Shown: positions 11,632-22,911, counted from the stretch's first letter. The stretch: 64,000 bases of DNA from Homarus americanus (GCF_018991925.1 NW_024735381.1:507001-571000), one strand, 5' to 3'. The notes: generated by a model from the sequence alone, not told the origin. Numbers and translations: made by a program.

Positions 11632-11661
<30 letters not shown>
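11632..11661. repeat. (GT)n microsatellite
   Basis: GT run contiguous with the last 35-bp unit. The unit linker itself contains GTGTC, so the GT run may have grown from it. Confidence 0.95.
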
Positions 11662-11663
<2 letters not shown>

Positions 11664-11844
11664 CCCAGCCATTACAGAGACAGATCGGCCATCAGGCGAG
11701 GCTGTGGGTAGTTTTGCCAGGATGTGTTGGGAGTTCTCACGGCGGCAACTTTAGTGCTAGTTTGACGGCCTCCCAAGTGACGCCAAGTCTCGTAAAAGGT
11801 GCAGCTCCCTCGGCCTCCACCTACCTCTTCCTCCTCTCTTTTAT

Positions 11845-12625
11845 TGCCGTCTCCTCCTTCTCCTCCTCCTCCTTCTCCTCCTCCTCCTCCTCTGTTTTAT
11901 TAACGTCGCCATCTCTTCTTCCTCCTCCTCCTCCTCCTCCACCACCTCCTCCTCCTCCTATTCTCTTTTATCGCCGTATCTATCTCCTTCTCCTCCATTT
12001 ACTCTCTTTCATCGTTTTAATCTCTTTGTCCTTTTTTTCTTATCGTCTTCAATTCCTTCTTCTTCTTCTCCTCCTCCTCTTTTCATATCGTGTCCATGCA
12101 TCTTCACCCTCTTCTTCGTATTATTCTTCTTCCTGTGTTTTATCGTGTCTTCTTGCTCCTCCTCTGTTTATCAAATCCATCTCCTTTTTCTTCCTCTTTT
12201 GGTCTGTATTTCTTAGTGTATTTGATGTCTCTCCCATTTTTTCTCCTTCTCTCCTTCTCCTCTTCCTGTCATCTCTCTCTTTCCTCCTTTCTTTTATATT
12301 CCGGCATCTTTCTTTTTTTTTAAATTCTCTCCTCCTTCCTGTTTTTCTTGGTCTGTTTCGTCATCTTTCCTTCGTTATTTTCCTCCCTCTTCTTTTTCCT
12401 CTTTCATCATTTCTATCATCCTCTTGTTTATTTTATTTATGTTTTTTCCTTCTTTTTGTCATTTTTTTCGTCCTCTCTTTCCATTTATCGCCACTTTCTT
12501 CTTCTTCTCCTCCACCTGTCTTTCGTTATCTCTATCATCTTTAATGGTTCATTTTTAATATCCATTTCTCCTTCTCTTTCTCCCCTTTACTGCCTCTTAT
12601 ATCCTTCCCCCAGCGTGAGACGTGG

Positions 12626-12627
<2 letters not shown>
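11845..12627. repeat. Pyrimidine-rich low-complexity tract
   Basis: Almost 800 bases of CTC, TCC and TTC-rich sequence. The 276-codon plus ORF (11714-12544) and two others here are leucine/serine/phenylalanine-rich translations of this bias, without any recognisable domain. Confidence 0.88.

Positions 12628-12688
<61 letters not shown>
12628..12688. repeat. (CT)n microsatellite
   Basis: About 30 uninterrupted CT units ending the pyrimidine-rich region. 12690-13305 holds AT-rich DNA with no recognised feature. Confidence 0.97.
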
Positions 12689-12691
<3 letters not shown>

Positions 12692-13302
12692 AATCTCAGA
12701 CACTCAGCAGTCGTGTAAAATGCAGGAACATAAATCATAACGTGAACATCTGTCAAATATTCACAGGAACAGGTGTGTTTGTTTTTATATGTTTCACCTG
12801 GAGTTTATATCATCTCTCAGCTCTGAAAACTGTACTGTGAATATTAAACCTTTTTTTTTTTTCTTTCAATCGTATTTAAAATCAAACGTGAATGATATCT
12901 AATAGGAATTTTTTTATATTGGTGTTATTTATATTTACTGCGTATGTAATAACGTTAAACAAAGGTGAATAATATGATCTGTATAATTTGGTGTGTATAC
13001 ATAGTGAAGACAGGTGTAAGGATCATAATTAACATTGCAGCATAACAGAGACCTTGCCAGGTTAATTTAGCAGAACCAGCATACAACATGACGGAGTTTC
13101 TGTGTCAGGGAGTACAGTTACCTACCTCATTTGGACACACCTTCAGTAAAATAGATTATATCAGCGAACCTTAACATCCGAAAGATCTAATATGTTGACT
13201 AAAATCATTGTAGAGGTGATTGATAGCTAGATTTATCCTGGATAGAAGTGAGATCAATTGTATCAACCTGAATCATCCTATCCATTGCATCGCTCTTAAT
13301 CA

Positions 13303-13305
<3 letters not shown>

Positions 13306-13357
<52 letters not shown>
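13306..13357. repeat. (GA)n microsatellite
   Basis: About 26 GA units. Confidence 0.97.
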
Positions 13358-13360
<3 letters not shown>

Positions 13361-13462
13361 ACACACACACAACTGCGATTTGTGAGTCGAGAAAACCAAG
13401 AATAACACAGATTAATGAGCCGACCTGAACATTACTCTCACTCTCCTAGACGGATGGCTTTG

Positions 13463-13675
13463 TGCTGACACCTTCCTCCTGACACACACCTACTGCTGAC
13501 ATTATCCTCCTCATGCTAAACTTCTGCTGACACTTTCCTCTTCTCACTAGACAGTTGCTGACATTATCCTCATCATACTTTGCTACTCATGACATTATCC
13601 TCTTGACACATAACTACTACTGACATTACCTTCCTGACACTAGACTTCTGCTGACATTATTCCCCTGACATTACT
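13463..13675. repeat. Degenerate minisatellite, about 36 bp
   Basis: About six diverged copies built on CTGCTGACATTATCCTCCTGAC plus an ACTAGACTT-like spacer. TGACATTA(T/C)C recurs roughly every 30-40 bases. An old array, no coding signal. Confidence 0.82.
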
Positions 13676-13710
13676 AAAGGAACAGTATTGAGAAAATGGT
13701 GTTAATATAT

Positions 13711-13727
13711 GTGTGTGTGTGTGTGTT
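13711..13727. repeat. (GT)n microsatellite
   Basis: Short GT run. Confidence 0.9.
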
Positions 13728-13805
13728 ATAATGATCATAAGGAAGGTGCTTTTACTTTTATATATAAAAATAATACAAATGATGATAAAGAAATAATATT
13801 CCTTG

Positions 13806-13885
13806 GGGAGGGGAGGGGAGCGGAGGGGAGGGGCGGGGAGGGGAGCGGAGGGGAGCGGAGGGGAGGGGCAGGGAGGGAAGGGGGG
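13806..13885 (+). repeat. (GGGGA)n-like G-rich block, quadruplex-prone
   Basis: Successive GGGGA, GGGGC and GGAGC units on the plus strand give well over ten runs of three or more G separated by one or two bases. That pattern meets the usual intramolecular G-quadruplex definition many times over. It may be an expanded GGGGA pentanucleotide. Confidence 0.92.
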
Positions 13886-14009
13886 AATATCCAACGAAAT
13901 ATCTTGGTCGTGGCGCCGTTGGTAACTCACACATATGTCAGAGGAGCCGTGGTAGTGTTATGGTAGCGCCCAGCGAGTCAGTAACTCCCCTCAACCTATT
14001 GCTCATGTT

Positions 14010-14013
<4 letters not shown>

Positions 14014-14044
<31 letters not shown>
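14014..14044. repeat. (GA)n microsatellite
   Basis: About 15 GA units. From here to about 14680 the plus strand stays purine-rich (AAAAGA, GGA). Confidence 0.95.
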
Positions 14045-14045
<1 letters not shown>

Positions 14046-14529
14046 CTTGGTAAACAGGATCTCAGAAGACATCAGTAGATACATGACTAAGAACAATAAT
14101 AGGATAAAAAATATTTACCACTGATGGCGAAGAGGAAACACCAACGGCTGAAGAAATACAGAAAGAATTAGAAATAGTAAAGGCGACAGTAAAAAAAAAA
14201 CACAATCTCTGGTGGAATAAAGAATTGAGGAAAAACACAACAAACGACAAAAGAAAAAGAAAAAGTGGCTTAAACTCATAATGTTGGAAACTTTTGTCTC
14301 GACTATGAACCAAGAAGAAGAAAAAGTAAAAAAAAAATAAATAAATAAAAACAGTTAATCAGAGAAGAATATTAGATAAATGTCAGAAAAAATACGTAAA
14401 GGCTCATTAAAAAAATAACTCAAAAAAATGTTATGTAGTACATCAAAGGGAAGACAACAAAGAGAGTGATAAAAGGGAGAGGGTAGAATAATTAGAGATG
14501 GAAAAAAATAGAGAGAGGAGAGGAAAATG

Positions 14530-14572
14530 CAGAGGATGAGGAGGAGGGGGGGGGGGAGGAGGTGGTGGTTTT
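14530..14572. repeat. G-rich tract with an 11-12 base G run
   Basis: GAGGAGG leads into a long G homopolymer and then GGAGGTGGTGG. Purine-rich and a second quadruplex candidate. 14573-15244 contains nothing else recognised apart from a GTCAGGTCAGGTCAGGTC run near 15006. Confidence 0.88.
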
Positions 14573-15244
14573 AAATCAAGAATAAACCTTAATGGAAGAA
14601 ATACCAAGACAAGGTAATCACGAATCACTGTTGAGTTGACGAATGAAAAATAAGAACGAAGAAAGAAGGAACATGAAGCCTCTAATCGTGACGTATAATG
14701 AACATAGACAAAATATTCCCCCAAAATCTAGTTATGATTTTTCTTTAGTTTACGAATTTATCTGGACCAAAGTTTTCAGGTGGCATGCATGTGTCCTCCC
14801 GGCTCTCTGACACGCCATGTTTACAGGACCGATAAATCTTCCTCGACACTTTACATTCTTTATGGCGTTTCCGTGACTTGTGTTTCGTAATTTATCTTTT
14901 ATTATATTTGAAATAGTCGTAAGAGGTAATGGGTGTGTATTGTATGATGAATATTGATAAAGACAGCGAATTGTAAAAGTAAAAGATTAGAAAATTGCTT
15001 GCTTAGTCAGGTCAGGTCAGGTCGTTTTGTATACATTAAAATACAGTTTGTATGATTTTCACCTGAACGGACGTAAATATAATCATTGAAGCAGATAGAT
15101 CCAATTCCCGAACCTGAAAACTCTGAACTCTTCATTAAAAATTGAAAACTAAAATATCAAAATGGTGTTGACGGATATGAACGAATTTGTGAGATTGGAA
15201 CAACTTTTTTGCAATAAAACAAAGCGAAACAACGAGATACATGA

Positions 15245-15275
<31 letters not shown>

Positions 15276-15302
15276 CATACACACACACATACATACACAC
15301 AC
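15245..15302. repeat. Compound (AC)n/(AT)n/(ACAT)n repeat
   Basis: An AC run followed by AT and ACAT mixtures and a second AC run. Confidence 0.93.
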
Positions 15303-15594
15303 CAAAGTTAAAATAGTCTCGTTAAAAATAAACTTGGTTGTGTCCCGTTACAGACACTCATACAAGAAGTGAATGGAATATAAGATGAAACAGGAATGAA
15401 AATAAACTAAACAAAAAACATGGATATAATGTTAGTAAGTAGAAGGGTAGAGATTTCTTAGTAAGTTGTAAAGATAAAAAAAATATTTTAACCTCTTTCA
15501 GGTTTATCTGATAAATATGTCAAGATTCCCGGCGAATTTATAGTTTAATTCAAAAGTTTTATCAGAGGAAATTTAAACATTCACAAATTGGACT

Positions 15595-15598
<4 letters not shown>

Positions 15599-15625
<27 letters not shown>
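15599..15625. repeat. (AC)n microsatellite
   Basis: About 13 AC units, 140 bases left of the solo LTR. Confidence 0.95.
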
Positions 15626-15758
15626 GAATATTCTTTAGAAACTCGTCTCATTGTCTCAAACTCTAAAATTAAGTCACTCCGCTAAGACAACCATAACAAA
15701 CATATATCTGAATAATTATAACGAAAAGGATCGCCGACAGATAGACTCGATAAAATAG

Positions 15759-15763
15759 ATTAG
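15759..15763. repeat. Target-site duplication, left copy (ATTAG)
   Basis: ATTAG immediately precedes TGTTACGA and is matched by ATTAG immediately after TCGTAACA. Confidence 0.85.
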
Positions 15764-16368
15764 TGTTACGAACCCCTCCACCCAGCACTACGAACCACGC
15801 CATCTATTGTCCTGATCTACCTACCCAGCACCACGAGCAACGCCATCTAGGGACGAGACACGAGTATGACTCGTCTTGGTTAACACTCCGGGGTTTCCCT
15901 TCTCCATATCCTGGTTGTTGCGTCACTTCCTCCAAGTCTTCTTTGTGAGCTCCAATTCGAGGAAGAGCACTTGGCTCTGGGAAGTGACCACAGGATCATC
16001 TATCCTCTAAACCTACGTGCAGTGACTACCTACCGTCTTCTACAATACTCAGCCTTACTCGTCAGCCATCTCAGCTCCTCACTTAAGTACTTGTATTTTG
16101 TATTAACTACCCCACGTCCACTTGCTTCAAGATTGTTTATGTTGTATTAATATGTATATACTGTTAATGTTTAGGTTAAGTTTGGTTAAGGGAAATTTAT
16201 AAGCTGAATATTTTGTTAAGGGATTTATGGTACTCTATTATATACAACGAAAACTCGCATCCTTTGTCTACCCTTTTATAGTCCGATTGTCTTTGTTTTT
16301 TTTATTGTTGTTACCTGTTGGGATCTGGGTAGACGTATAACTATATTCTAAATCCCCAACTCGTAACA
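15764..16368. mobile_element. Solo LTR of an LTR retrotransposon
   Basis: The 605-base segment begins TGTTACGA and ends TCGTAACA, an exact 8-bp terminal inverted repeat of the TG...CA type. It is flanked on both sides by ATTAG (15759-15763 and 16369-16373), a 5-bp target-site duplication. These are the marks of integrase-mediated insertion. No primer-binding site, polypurine tract or gag-pol sequence lies next to it, so it is a solo LTR, the usual product of recombination between the two LTRs of a full element. Near its left end a 25-bp module (15781-15805, CCCAGCACTACGAACCACGC...) recurs at 15824-15848. The ends and 5-bp duplication suit Ty3/gypsy or Pao-type elements, but the superfamily cannot be fixed without the internal region. 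Orientation is not determined. Confidence 0.85.
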
Positions 16369-16373
16369 ATTAG
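16369..16373. repeat. Target-site duplication, right copy (ATTAG)
   Basis: Right-hand partner of the ATTAG at 15759-15763. Confidence 0.85.
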
Positions 16374-17706
16374 ACATACCCGTTGTCAACAGACGTAACC
16401 TGACTTATGTTATATTGTACCAAACCAAATGTTTGGTCGCGGTAATTATGTTTGATCCGGTGACACAAATGTTTTATCTCGCTGCTCTAGAAGGTCAACA
16501 GAAGGTGACAAACACGTAAGGGGGATGCAACACGAGACCCCGCGGCCAGAGACTCACCGGGTCCTCGAGTGAGTGATGACGAATGAAGCATAAAACGGGT
16601 CCACTTTACTGACGGCACAAAAGACGGTGGCTGGAATGGTAGCGAAATTGCACTGGGAATCTTCATAACTAGATGCGTTCTTTTATCCAAAGTTACGGAG
16701 GAAAAATGACGTACGAATTTCTCACAAGTGTGACTCGAGATCGATGTAAAGAACATCTTCCATCGCTTTTGTGGGAGGTGGAGCGAGGAAGTTTACAGGT
16801 TTCGGTTCCTACTTTTCAATTACACTTGGTGAAGGACCAGTAACTGTACCGTTAATGTTAGAGCCTGTGTGATGAATAAGACTCTGATATGATATTAGTA
16901 TTAAATTATTATTAGAAAGGTAGATAGCCAATGGTAACCAATATAAACACAATCTAATTTTTGTTTCGAAGATTAGTTAATTCTAATTTATCGTAGTAGT
17001 TTACTGAAGGATAAGTTGACTTAGTCGCATGAGGATAATATGATTATATCAATGGTAGTAATTACGCCTGACATATAGTTGTCAACAAAACCATTGAATT
17101 CAGGGAGGCCGATTTAGAGAGGAGGAGGGAGGGGGAGGGAGGAAGAAAGTTACCATTGTGTTGTTTTCTCTTCTCGCTATAACAACAACTTTACCAAGGT
17201 AGAGCCCAGCGTCACCAGTCACTTCAAAGGATGTGTAAAGAGAGGGAGGGAGAGGTGAGGGAAATGTCGCCTTTCTTCTTGTCAGGCTACATAACCTTAT
17301 GAGCCAGACTAAAGGGTCGAAATTATATATATATTTTTTCTACAATAATTTAAAATTTCTGAGTCGGGATATAAAATTGTAGGAATGAAAATAACACCAT
17401 CGGAATCCGAATTTCATTTGAACTGGATATCGACAGGGCAGTTTTCATTGGGAGGTCAGAGCGGGTCATGGAAACGGTTCAGGATTGGTGTCATTTTGGG
17501 GGTTGCTCATAGACTTCCCATGATATACCCATTACCATTACTCTTGACACGCTCCTCCTGACATGTAAAGAGGATTGAGTAAGATGAGATAACATGACCA
17601 CCTGCTTTTTTTAATACATTACATCGTGACACCAGCGCGGGGGAGACAGTTAGTGGCGATCTTCAGTATGTTACTTTAGTTGAACTGTTCGGAGTCTTCC
17701 CTTCCT
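16374..17706. other. No recognisable feature
   Basis: Mixed-composition DNA with a short GGGA-rich patch near 17125-17150. The 89-codon minus ORF at 16487-16756 has no motif I recognise. Confidence 0.55.
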
Positions 17707-17999
17707 CTACCTAATATGACATTGCTCCTGCAGGTGACACATTGTTATCTGTAGAAGTAGTTTGGCTGTTAGTGTAGGAAAAGTTTTATTACTAGAAGTA
17801 TTAAATGGTAACGTAGTAAGAATGTAGGAGTAGTAGACGTATTGGCACTGAAGTGGTGAAGTATCAAGTGTTCCTACAGTGATGATGACAAAATATAATC
17901 TTGGTGACACATGAAACATGTGTACACACAAGTGACGTTCATAAAGATTAAACATAGGAAAGCATAAAGTATTTTTACACTGAAGTAACAGCGATGGTT

Positions 18000-18485
18000 T
18001 CAGCCAGGTGAGAGGGCCAAATGTCCCGACACACAAGAAACGTCGACGGCAAAATGTAAGAAAAGTGGTGGGTAGTGCAGCGGTGCCTCTTGCCCGCCAC
18101 CTCGGCAGATCATCCTCCTCGTATGAATATAGTTTAAGAACCTGCATAAATTGCCAAAGTGGTGAGGATGGCGGGCGTGAGGATTTACATCTAAAACTCG
18201 TCTTGGGTAAGTGGGTCGTGGATACCGGGCGCCACACCACCATAAAAGGAAATGTAAAATAAAGTGGCGCGGGAGTGCAAGATCCTGCCGGCCGAGGAAT
18301 ATAATCACACTAAGGCGGACCAGATTACCCACTTGCCGCAGTGCCTGTGTCGGAGTATGATCGTTTCCTCGAACAGGAGGATTATCGTGACGGACACGTG
18401 TCTTATTAAGAGAGACACGAGTCTGTATAGCTATTCTGAGGTGAAGGAGACATATGCCGACTTTATTCACAAGTTCCACACACAT
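18000..18485 (-). other. GC-richer patch with several overlapping open frames
   Basis: The core around 18040-18360 is clearly richer in GC and CpG than its surroundings. Two minus ORFs overlap here (161 codons at 18000-18485, 178 codons at 17707-18243), together with plus ORFs at 18008-18262 and 18264-18548. At most one can be real. None shows a domain I recognise. The patch could be an exon, a promoter-type CpG patch, or a mobile-element remnant. I cannot decide. Confidence 0.2.
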
Positions 18486-18655
18486 TCTAAATCAGTTGTC
18501 AAAAAAATTTTGATTTTCTTGGGTAAAAATGTAGTCGTGAGGAATTGATCTCCTACCGAGGGATGCGGGAGTCTACACAGCTACTCTGAAATAGGAAATA
18601 TATGCTGATTCCATTTACAAATTCCACATCTCTTCTAGGTCACGCTCAACCATTT
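18405..18655 (+). repeat. Diverged direct duplication, about 150-bp period
   Basis: The segment 18405-18500 resembles 18558-18655. Translated in matching plus frames, the first reads ETYADFIHKFHTHSKS and the second EIYADSIYKFHISSRS, with a stop just before the second. The copies differ at many bases, but peptide similarity is visible. Possibly two units of an old tandem or coding repeat. Function unknown. Confidence 0.65.
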
Positions 18656-18884
18656 ACATACTTGAAGTTTGGTTAAAATATGATCGTTTTTTGGTAGAGT
18701 GACGTAAACGTGATCAATAAGCGTGTTACTTGCGCTTATACAGTACGTAGGTCCTCTGAACATCTGTAACATGTACTGAGTTTACATACAAGTCCTACAT
18801 ATAACTCAGACAATAACGAACGACATAAATTCTTGAGGATGTGTCTGAGACCTTACGATAATGTGGTAGAAATTCTAAGGTGTA

Positions 18885-18885
18885 A

Positions 18886-18953
<68 letters not shown>

Positions 18954-18970
18954 ACACACACATACACACA
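18885..18970. repeat. (ATT)n followed by (AC)n
   Basis: About 22 TTA/ATT triplets to 18951 continue directly into an AC run with one CATAC interruption. The leucine-rich ORF at 18833-19036 is the repeat's translation. Confidence 0.96.
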
Positions 18971-19480
18971 GTCGTCATAGGTGAATTGTCTCATAAATTT
19001 GAAACATTTACTTTGATTGTAATATTGTCAGAGTGAAGAAATGTTTAGGAATATTTATTAAAACAAAATTTCCAAAATCCTAGACATAATATATTAATGT
19101 GAAAAGAAACTATTAAATATCTAATGAGTAATAATGTTTACTGGCAACCTTAAGGCTATTGAGTCTAAACACAGTAGTTATTGGTAGTTGTTTTGGTATT
19201 GTAAACTGTGTGTGTGTGTGTGTGTTATAGACCAACAGCTTGAGAAAACATGTTGTATTCAGTCAGGTCACAGGTCAGGGATTCAGGTTAAAGGTCACAG
19301 TGGAACGTCAAAAGAGTCACTCAGGAACGTGGGTGAAGTGGTAATTGATATTTTTATTTTATAGTTTTAATATCTACAGTGTATATATATTTTTGGTGTG
19401 GGTAAAATAAGTATGGTTTATTTAACAGAACCTCCCATATGAATAAAATTATCACGAGGCGGGAACAGTCTACGCAAAAC
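18971..19480. other. No gene; short (GT)n at 19208-19225
   Basis: AT-rich DNA with a GT run and an overlapping GGTCACAGGTCAGG / GGTCACAGTGG motif pair near 19265-19305. Confidence 0.6.
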
Positions 19481-19616
19481 GAACACCATGCTCAACGAAC
19501 ACCATGCTCAACGAACACCATGCTCAACGAACACCATGCTCAACGAACACCATGCTCAACGAACACCATGCTCAACATAAACACCATACTCAATGAACGC
19601 CACGCTAAACGAACAT
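19481..19616. repeat. 16-bp minisatellite
   Basis: Six perfect head-to-tail copies of GAACACCATGCTCAAC (19481-19576), then two or three mutated copies. The perfect block suggests recent expansion. Confidence 0.97.
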
Positions 19617-19639
19617 GACGTCAATTGAATCAGACTATA

Positions 19640-19875
19640 TGCGAACCCCCTCTCCCTTCACCCACACCCCTTATCCTTCACCCCTCACCTTCCCCTATCA
19701 CCCTTACCCCCTCACTCACACCCCTCACCGTCCCTCACATTATCCTTGCCGTGGGCGACCTATCGTGTTACTATGACAACCACCAGCGACGTTTTCATCA
19801 CTACCATCATCGACTTGCTCCCTTCACCTCACCTCACCTCACCTCACTTCATCTCACCTTACTTCACCTCACCAG
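19640..19875. repeat. C-rich low-complexity with (CACCT)n
   Basis: C-rich CACCCCT-type sequence at 19648-19740, then a (CACCT/CATCT)n pentanucleotide run at about 19822-19872. Confidence 0.85.
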
Positions 19876-21015
19876 TTCTATATTTATGTTTTGTTAACCA
19901 CTATATTGACTGTGTAAATGTTGTCTATAAGAAGATGGAAGTTGAGCTTAATTATAAGTATTATACAAAGTGATGGTATAATACTCGTTATCGTCGGAAG
20001 ATGTTGCAACTTATATATTTTTACACTGATGAGCATTATGAGACTAATTACTGTAAGTATAATTTGATAATATGTCACTGAGTTTTTAAGCCTGCAGACG
20101 TTTATGGCATTACAAATTTAGGTATGGATAATGCAGAGAAAATAGTATGATTTTTTAAGTTAATGGTTGAATGATTGTATGGTTTAAGCCATGGGAGATT
20201 GATTTTTAGCCTAGATTGTTTCTTTTTTCAATGACAGTATGATTTTTGCTATTAATTATACATAGATATTTATTTTAGCTGATGGTCGTATTATCTAGAC
20301 AGTGGTACTATATTTTTTTTCCAGTTGCAATGGTTTTAGTTAGGTATTAATTATACCGATGAAAGAAGAATTTAATTTTTTTACCTTGACTATTATACAG
20401 AATCAAAAATGTGATGTTCCCTATGACAGATGATTTTAGTTACAGGCAGAATGGTATTGGGATTTAATTTCTATGTACTGATTGCATTAATTATTTTTTG
20501 CCAGAATTTATTTGACATATTTCTGGGAGTATAGGTTTAACGATAAGTCTTTTATGGGGATGAAGGCATAATTTTTTGTATGGATTTCTAATATAGATTT
20601 GAATGAATTTCTGATAACATTATTTAAACTACATAACTAAATTTCCGTGTAGTGAATTGGAGAAATATACGCTGTTGGTATTTTAGAAGTTGTTGTTTTG
20701 TATATGAACTGACTATGTTTATCACCAACACCTCTCCATTATGCTGCACCACCACAAGAAGTACCCAAGTTTACTCTTAAGCAATACCACGTAGAAAATT
20801 TACGCGTCTCAGATATTTTTATTATTTTCAATGGGACTTTTAGCTGAAGGTGAATTTACGTAAGTCGGGTGTTAGATAACCTGAGGAGAGCTTATATAGA
20901 CTCAGCTATGATCTTTACATCCTTAGTTTGAAATTTATGTGACTTACGTGTCATCGATATCCTTTTGACCATGAGAAGCGGCAGTGAGCGACCTTCACGA
21001 TCAATAGTTGTTGCC
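19876..21015. other. No recognisable feature
   Basis: Strongly AT-rich, T-rich on the plus strand, with stops in all frames. Nothing recognised. Confidence 0.6.
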
Positions 21016-21031
21016 ACACACACACACACAC
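21016..21031. repeat. (AC)n microsatellite
   Basis: Short AC run, followed at about 21070-21135 by degenerate ATA and ACT triplet runs. Confidence 0.88.
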
Positions 21032-21518
21032 AGATGGGTTATCATACGAGGGTACAGTACCTATGGCTAATATTTATAATAATAATAACAGTAATATTTC
21101 TACTACTGTTACTACTACTACTACTATTACACTAATACTACTAATGATAATTATCACAAAATGAAAATTGATGATAAGAGTGAAACTAAACACAATAATA
21201 TTCGGTGGTATTTTCAGAATTTACGAAGTTGGTTGTCTTAAGATAACATTAAAAGCGTCCTTCTGTTATGTCCATCCTCCTACTTACATCTGACTATATT
21301 ACTTATCTTTTTCACCAACAGAAGGATATATGGCGTAAATTTATAGAGCAGTAATTGTTAGAGCCTTTCTTAGCCATCTTGAGGGATTGTATCATAAATC
21401 TTACTGTGCAAATTAAAGAGAAAGAGAGAGAAATTTTCCGGGATATAAATTTAAAGAGATGTTTTTAAAATCTTGAAACATATTATTTGATATAAAAGTT
21501 CCTAAGGAGTTACGCTTG

Positions 21519-21521
<3 letters not shown>

Positions 21522-21582
<61 letters not shown>
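21522..21582. repeat. (GT)n microsatellite
   Basis: About 30 uninterrupted GT units. Confidence 0.97.
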
Positions 21583-21583
<1 letters not shown>

Positions 21584-21584
21584 C

Positions 21585-21885
21585 TATCCATTACACGCCA
21601 ACGGCAGAGTTACTGTTGTCCCGTTGTATTAATTATAGTCCAACGGTAGAGAGTTACTAAAATTTACAATATAATTCTCTCCATCATTCATCAACGGTAA
21701 AACCAATACTGTTACTCCCCATTATAACAAACCAACGGAAGAACAATATCGTTTTTTTTTCGTTCTATAACACATCAACGGTATAGAGCATTACTGTTTT
21801 TATCACCTTAGAGAGTATTACACTGTTACCCCCCTCACTATCGTACATCAACAACAGAGCGTTACTGTTAGCCGTTAGCCTCCCT
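21585..21885. repeat. Degenerate minisatellite with CAACGGTAGAG core
   Basis: A core CAACGG(T/C)AGAG...TTACTGTT recurs with CAACGG starts at 21599, 21641, 21692, 21733 and 21776, and a CAACAACAGAG form near 21850. Spacing is mostly 40-52 bases. An old, heavily mutated array directly beside a long (GT)n run. Confidence 0.75.
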
Positions 21886-22006
21886 CCATCACCCGGATAT
21901 AATTCTGTGTTATGTCCGGAAAAAAAACATAAAAAAAAACAACAACCACAAACAAACAAACAACCACAGCTGCGTTAGTCAAGCTTCCCTTCCTGCGATA
22001 ATTTTT

Positions 22007-22007
<1 letters not shown>

Positions 22008-22053
<46 letters not shown>
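22008..22053. repeat. (GT)n microsatellite
   Basis: About 22 GT units, continuing to about 22150 as degenerate GTGAGTGT sequence. Confidence 0.96.
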
Positions 22054-22054
<1 letters not shown>

Positions 22055-22178
22055 CAGTAGGCAAGAGTGTGTGAGTGTGAAAGAGTATAACAAGAGATTG
22101 AGAATGTCGGGTGTGTGAGAGTATGTGTGTGTGAGTGCGAGTTTGTGAGTAAGGGGAGAGAGGACAATCACTGAATGG

Positions 22179-22179
<1 letters not shown>

Positions 22180-22209
<30 letters not shown>

Positions 22210-22210
22210 G
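22180..22210. repeat. (GA)n microsatellite
   Basis: About 15 GA units. Confidence 0.95.
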
Positions 22211-22309
22211 CTGTGAGAATGGGACTGCTCTATCATGCAAGAACTCCATCGATTTAAAGAAGATAGAGCGAACAACAAAGAGTTATTACACAGGATGATT
22301 GATAATTGA

Positions 22310-22337
22310 GGAGAGAGAGAGAGAGAGAGAGAGAGAG
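22310..22337. repeat. (GA)n microsatellite
   Basis: About 14 GA units, 100 bases after the previous GA run. Confidence 0.95.
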
Positions 22338-22806
22338 GTGGATAATCCTTTTTCCAAATGAGAAAGTGTATCGACGTAGTGTAGGTGAATGAGGTGAATA
22401 TCAATAATAGTATTTGAATTATTAGGAAAATTTAGGAAAAACAAATAGACATGCATAGATATGAAACGTGGTTTTTGGTAAACAAGGAAGAAAAAACAGG
22501 AAACTGAAAAGACAAATATATTTAATCATTTTATGTAGATGTTTTAGGTTTTGTCAGTATATTCAGGAAAAAGGGGAAATAAACCCAGGAAAAAACCCCC
22601 ACACAATATATCGTGAAAAATCGTGGTAAATATGTTAGGTATATTCATGAACTATAAGTCAACTTTATTCAAAAAAAGTTTATTTGGTTTATTATGAAAA
22701 ACAATATGGGGGAGGGGAATTCTTAGTTGCTGGAATCAAAAGCACTTCAGCATATTGCCGGAGAGGAAGAACAAAAATAAACATGACTGAAGAAAGAAAA
22801 GGATAA

Positions 22807-22911
22807 ACACACACACACAGAGACACACACCCACAGAGACACACACACACAGACACACACACACACACACAGAGACACACCCAGACACCACACACACACA
22901 CACACACACAA
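22807..22911. repeat. Interrupted (AC)n with CAGAGACAC variants
   Basis: AC runs interrupted by GAGACAC and CCCAC. It gives cysteine/valine ORFs on the minus strand (22692-22978). Confidence 0.93.

Noticed and set aside
11714..12544. 276-codon plus-strand ORF
   Set aside because: Leucine/serine/phenylalanine-rich translation of pyrimidine-rich low-complexity DNA; no domain and no balanced composition.
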